Shown: positions 4,814-7,283 of the stretch, piece after piece
How positions within the stretch are numbered: position 1 is the stretch's first letter
Layout: every line of letters begins with the position of its first letter
From: an uncultured Aquimarina sp.
Lineage (GTDB): Bacteria; Bacteroidota; Bacteroidia; Flavobacteriales; Flavobacteriaceae
Direction of reading: 5' to 3'
Assembly: GCA_937958735.1 (NCBI GenBank)
Contig: CALGNG010000064.1
Span: forward strand, 1 to 7,283
Length of the DNA: 7,283 nucleotides
Program-made: the position numbers and the translations under genes
The notes under the pieces: generated by a model
Database searches by the model: none
The model's input: the letters and a program-made list of their open reading frames with translations, nothing else
What the model was told of the DNA's origin: nothing

Positions 4814-5902
4814 TTATTTTGAAGATAGGCTACGCATAAATATAGGGAATTGTATAAAGCAATAAAAGATTTCCATTATAGGAAATAATAAAACAGCTTT
4901 AGGGTCTCTTAATTTATAAGCAGTTGCAATTAGTGTAGATCCAGTAATAAGATAACGTATGGCTACAATTCCATATGTTAAGGGGCTGGGTATTGCTATA
5001 AGGCTAATTATTGCTGTTATAAAAAATAAGACCTGTGAGACCTCAAAAACATGAATACCTAGTTGAGTTGTTGAATTTAATTTTTTTATAATTTTAGACT
5101 GTTTTACTTTATAGTTAAACCACTCGGAAAAAGAATTTAAAGGGCTTTTTTCTATAGTAGTAGACTCTGTTGTAGTAATTACAGTATTTTTTGATGTTGC
5201 ATTTTGTTTTAAAAACAAATCTTCGGCACCGTCGTGTATAGACATGTGGTTAGAAAAAGCGTTGTTTTCTAGAAATAGAGATTTATTGTAGGCAAAATTG
5301 GATTGCGAACCTGCATAAGGTTTGGTTATGGATCCAATACCTAAGTTTTTTAAGGTTCTAAATAATTCGATAAAACGACTAAATAGATTAAATAAACTGG
5401 TTGTTTTTTTAATGGCACAGTAGCCTACAACAATTTGCTTTTCGGTATTTAAAAGACTGGTACTTGCGGCAATCCAATCAGAATTTTTAATGGTAGCTTG
5501 CGGTGTAGTAAAAAGCAACTTTTCGTGAGTAGCTTTTTTGATTCCTAATGTTAAAGCGTATTTTCTGCTTCCCCAAAATGCTTCGTTGTTTTCTACATTA
5601 ACAATGGCTACATTGGAATGTTCTTTTTGGTACTCTTCAAAAATATCGCGAGTATTATCGCTAGAGGCATTATTAATTAGGATTAACTCAAAATTTTGAT
5701 GCGTTTGGTTTTTAAACTGCTTTAGAAAATCAGGAATTAGTACGGCTTCGTTTTTTGTATATATTAATACAGAAACGGGAGTTTGATAGTCGTTTTGTGG
5801 TACAACCGATTTGCTAAAACTAAATTTTGAGAAAATTAAATAATAGATACAGTTAACTACAGTAATAGACAATAGTCCGTACAAAAAAAGAGATAAAGTC
5901 AT
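4814..5902 (-). CDS. GT2-like membrane glycosyltransferase with altered catalytic motifs
   Basis: The 362-residue protein has an N-terminal membrane segment (about 5-24) and a GT-A fold domain with SVLIYTKNEA (44-53), LILINNASSDNT (73-84) and KYALTLGI (114-121). Two or three C-terminal membrane segments follow (about 289-308, 310-330, 338-356). The architecture is that of processive or cell-envelope GT2 enzymes. However, the place where the metal-binding DxD is expected reads FTTPQATIKNSDW (131-143), without either Asp. The acceptor-site Glu-Asp survives (E227-D228 in DGAEDLF), while the Q/R-x-x-R-W-like block is WFNYKVKQSK (261-270), with no Arg. It may be a catalytically weak, divergent or non-enzymatic member. 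It is tightly packed: 6 nt after the 68-aa gene and 4 nt before the sigma gene. Confidence 0.82.
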   Translation of the reverse strand: MTLSLFLYGLLSITVVNCIYYLIFSKFSFSKSVVPQNDYQTPVSVLIYTKNEAVLIPDFLKQFKNQTHQNFELILINNASSDNTRDIFEEYQKEHSNVAIVNVENNEAFWGSRKYALTLGIKKATHEKLLFTTPQATIKNSDWIAASTSLLNTEKQIVVGYCAIKKTTSLFNLFSRFIELFRTLKNLGIGSITKPYAGSQSNFAYNKSLFLENNAFSNHMSIHDGAEDLFLKQNATSKNTVITTTESTTIEKSPLNSFSEWFNYKVKQSKIIKKLNSTTQLGIHVFEVSQVLFFITAIISLIAIPSPLTYGIVAIRYLITGSTLIATAYKLRDPKAVLLFPIMEIFYCFIQFPIFMRSLSSK

Positions 5903-5908
5903 TTACAA

Positions 5909-6115
5909 TTACTTGGCGTGTTGTACGTCGTTGCAATTTTGGTATTCTTCAGGTGTTTTTCCACATAAAGAGCAAGATTCTCCATCTTTATTTAAAAAAG
6001 GACTCTGACTAGCACATGTACCAGCAAATTTTCCATCTTTTTTTGCCCAAAGTTTAATTGCGATGCCTGCAACACCAAATCCTAAAAGAGCGATAGTAAT
6101 TAAAACTAATTTCAT
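5909..6115 (-). CDS. Small membrane-anchored cysteine protein (68 aa)
   Basis: One hydrophobic N-terminal segment (about 3-20) is followed by a Lys-rich stretch (KLWAKKDGKF) and a short soluble tail. The tail has four Cys: C34, C48, C51 and C61, with a CSLCG (48-52) C-x2-C pair. This spacing could bind zinc or an iron-sulfur cluster, or form disulfides if exported; which applies is not shown. I recall similar short proteins annotated only as 'membrane or secreted protein' in Flavobacteriaceae. It lies 70 bp after mnmA and 6 nt before the glycosyltransferase gene. On the minus strand a 7-of-8 match to TAnnTTTG (TAATTTCG, 6134-6141) stands 18 bp upstream of the ATG, so the operon may start here rather than at mnmA. 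Confidence 0.78.
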   Translation of the reverse strand: MKLVLITIALLGFGVAGIAIKLWAKKDGKFAGTCASQSPFLNKDGESCSLCGKTPEEYQNCNDVQHAK

Positions 6116-6185
6116 AGTGGGTAAATTGTTATGCGAAATTACGAATTGTAATACTTTAAAACGATTTTTTTAAATCAATTTTTTG

Positions 6186-7283
6186 TTAAGTAATTACTCC
6201 GGAACCTATTAATTCGTTATCGATATACCAGGCCACAAATTGGCCTTCTTGTATAGAAAACTGTGATTGAGAAAAAATAATTTCTAACCCCTTATGGGTT
6301 AGTGTTAATTGGGCTTCTTCGAGCTCTTGACGGTAACGTATTCTAGCTTTTACATTTAAAGTTTGGTTTAATTTAAGGGCTAAATCTGGACGTACCCAGT
6401 GTATTTCGTCTGGGGCTACCAGTAGGCCTTTACGGCTTAGTCCAGGGTGTGTTTTACCTTGTCCTACGTAAATAGTGTTGGTTTCTACGTCGGTTTCTAT
6501 AACAAATAGGGGTAATGGTGTGCCTCCAACAGCTAGGCCTTTACGCTGGCCTTTGGTGTAATAATGTGCTCCAATATGTTCTCCTACTTTTTTCCCGTCT
6601 GTAGGTGCATATACAAAATTATGTAAAGCATATTCGTTTTTGTTATCGTAAATAGGGTGGGAGGCATTAACCTCTATAATATCTCCTGTTTTACTTTTTA
6701 ATTGTTGTTGTAAAAAGTCGGGTAACCTTACTTTACCGATAAAGCATAAACCTTGCGAATCTTTTTTGTCTGCGGTAATTAAATCTTGAGAAGCTGCAAT
6801 TTCTCTAACTTTAGGTTTTAAAAGTTCTCCCACGGGAAATAAAGTCTTGGCTAATTGCTCTTGGGAAAGTTGGCATAAAAAATAAGATTGATCCTTGTTA
6901 GGGTCTACTCCGCCTAATAAGTGATGGATTTCTTTACCGTTTATAATAGAGGTTTCTTTTCTGCAATAATGTCCTGTAGCCACATAATCGGCTCCAAGAT
7001 CTAGTGCAATTTTCATAAACACATCAAACTTAATTTCTCTATTACAAAGTACATCGGGATTAGGAGTGCGCCCTTTTTCGTATTCGGCAAACATATAATC
7101 TACAATACGTTCTTTGTATTGTTCGCTTAAGTCTACGGTCTGAAAAGGAATACCTAATTTTTCTGCAACCAGTAAGGCATCGTTGCTGTCTTCTAACCAT
7201 GGACATTCGTCGGAAATAGTTACGGTATCGTCGTGCCAGTTTTTCATAAACAGACCAATAACCTCGTAACCTTGTTCTTTTAA
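6186..7283 (-). CDS. mnmA: MnmA, tRNA-specific 2-thiouridylase (5' end beyond the window)
   Basis: MnmA makes the 2-thio group of uridine 34 in Lys, Glu and Gln tRNAs, adenylating U34 and transferring sulfur from the persulfide relay; it acts in the cytoplasm. The frame is open to the right edge: 12 codons ([12 protein letters not shown]) precede the Met at 7245-7247, so that Met is internal. About 20-25 N-terminal residues, including the SGGVDSS PP-loop, are off the window. The visible 365 residues show [16 protein letters not shown] with the first catalytic Cys (68 counted from the internal Met), [20 protein letters not shown], and DSQGLCFIG with the second Cys (168). The C-terminal barrel region ends in GSGVIT. 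The segment [17 protein letters not shown] matches the form of MnmA seen in Bacteroidota. Nothing suggests inactivation. Confidence 0.96.
   Translation of the reverse strand, partial: LKEQGYEVIGLFMKNWHDDTVTISDECPWLEDSNDALLVAEKLGIPFQTVDLSEQYKERIVDYMFAEYEKGRTPNPDVLCNREIKFDVFMKIALDLGADYVATGHYCRKETSIINGKEIHHLLGGVDPNKDQSYFLCQLSQEQLAKTLFPVGELLKPKVREIAASQDLITADKKDSQGLCFIGKVRLPDFLQQQLKSKTGDIIEVNASHPIYDNKNEYALHNFVYAPTDGKKVGEHIGAHYYTKGQRKGLAVGGTPLPLFVIETDVETNTIYVGQGKTHPGLSRKGLLVAPDEIHWVRPDLALKLNQTLNVKARIRYRQELEEAQLTLTHKGLEIIFSQSQFSIQEGQFVAWYIDNELIGSGVIT

Noticed and set aside
6160..6180. Possible terminator between mnmA and the 68-aa gene (GATTT/AAATC hairpin)
   Set aside because: The stem is only 5 A/T-rich pairs with a weak T-run; not strong enough to claim.
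7245..7247. Met at 7245-7247 as the true start of mnmA
   Set aside because: The frame continues upstream to the window edge with residues ([12 protein letters not shown]) that match the family's region before FMKNWHDD; the PP-loop must lie further upstream.

Overview
The window is AT-rich, runs mostly on the minus strand, and shows no Shine-Dalgarno-like sites before its genes. It has TAnnTTTG-type promoter elements, and its proteins belong to families and carry motifs familiar from Flavobacteriaceae (Bacteroidota). I read it as a flavobacterial chromosome. No single taxon can be named from the sequence.

Layout. (1) Bases 1-922, minus strand: a HipBA-type toxin-antitoxin module. A HipB-like XRE antitoxin gene is followed 3 nt later by the N-terminal 155 codons of a HipA-like kinase, which runs off the left edge. 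Upstream lie two identical, oppositely oriented 16-bp operator-like sites with a promoter -7 box between them. (2) Bases 863-1255: the C-terminal catalytic remnant of a tyrosine integrase, with a 22-bp inverted repeat beside its stop codon. (3) Bases 1256-3117: a non-coding stretch, a terminator, a TM2-domain protein (minus) and a divergent secreted protein of unknown role (plus), then another non-coding stretch with a terminator. (4) Bases 3118-3612, plus strand: a cysteine-rich 118-aa protein and a 41-codon small ORF, ending in a 26-bp perfect hairpin shared with the convergent gene. (5) Bases 3686-7283, minus strand: mnmA (5' end cut by the right edge), a 68-aa membrane-anchored cysteine protein, a GT2-like glycosyltransferase, a sigma-70 family factor and a YhcH/NanQ-like sugar-binding protein.

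How it fits together. The right half looks like ordinary chromosome: tRNA thiolation by MnmA, then a close-packed set of small membrane protein, glycosyltransferase and sigma factor with spacings of 6 and 4 nt. The left third looks accessory: a toxin-antitoxin module next to a decayed integrase. The middle holds lineage-specific small proteins. I found no CRISPR array, rRNA gene, complete tRNA gene or complete insertion sequence. The best candidates for a second look are the paired HipB operators, the inverted repeat at the integrase end, the glycosyltransferase lacking its DxD motif, and the cysteine-rich/small-ORF pair.
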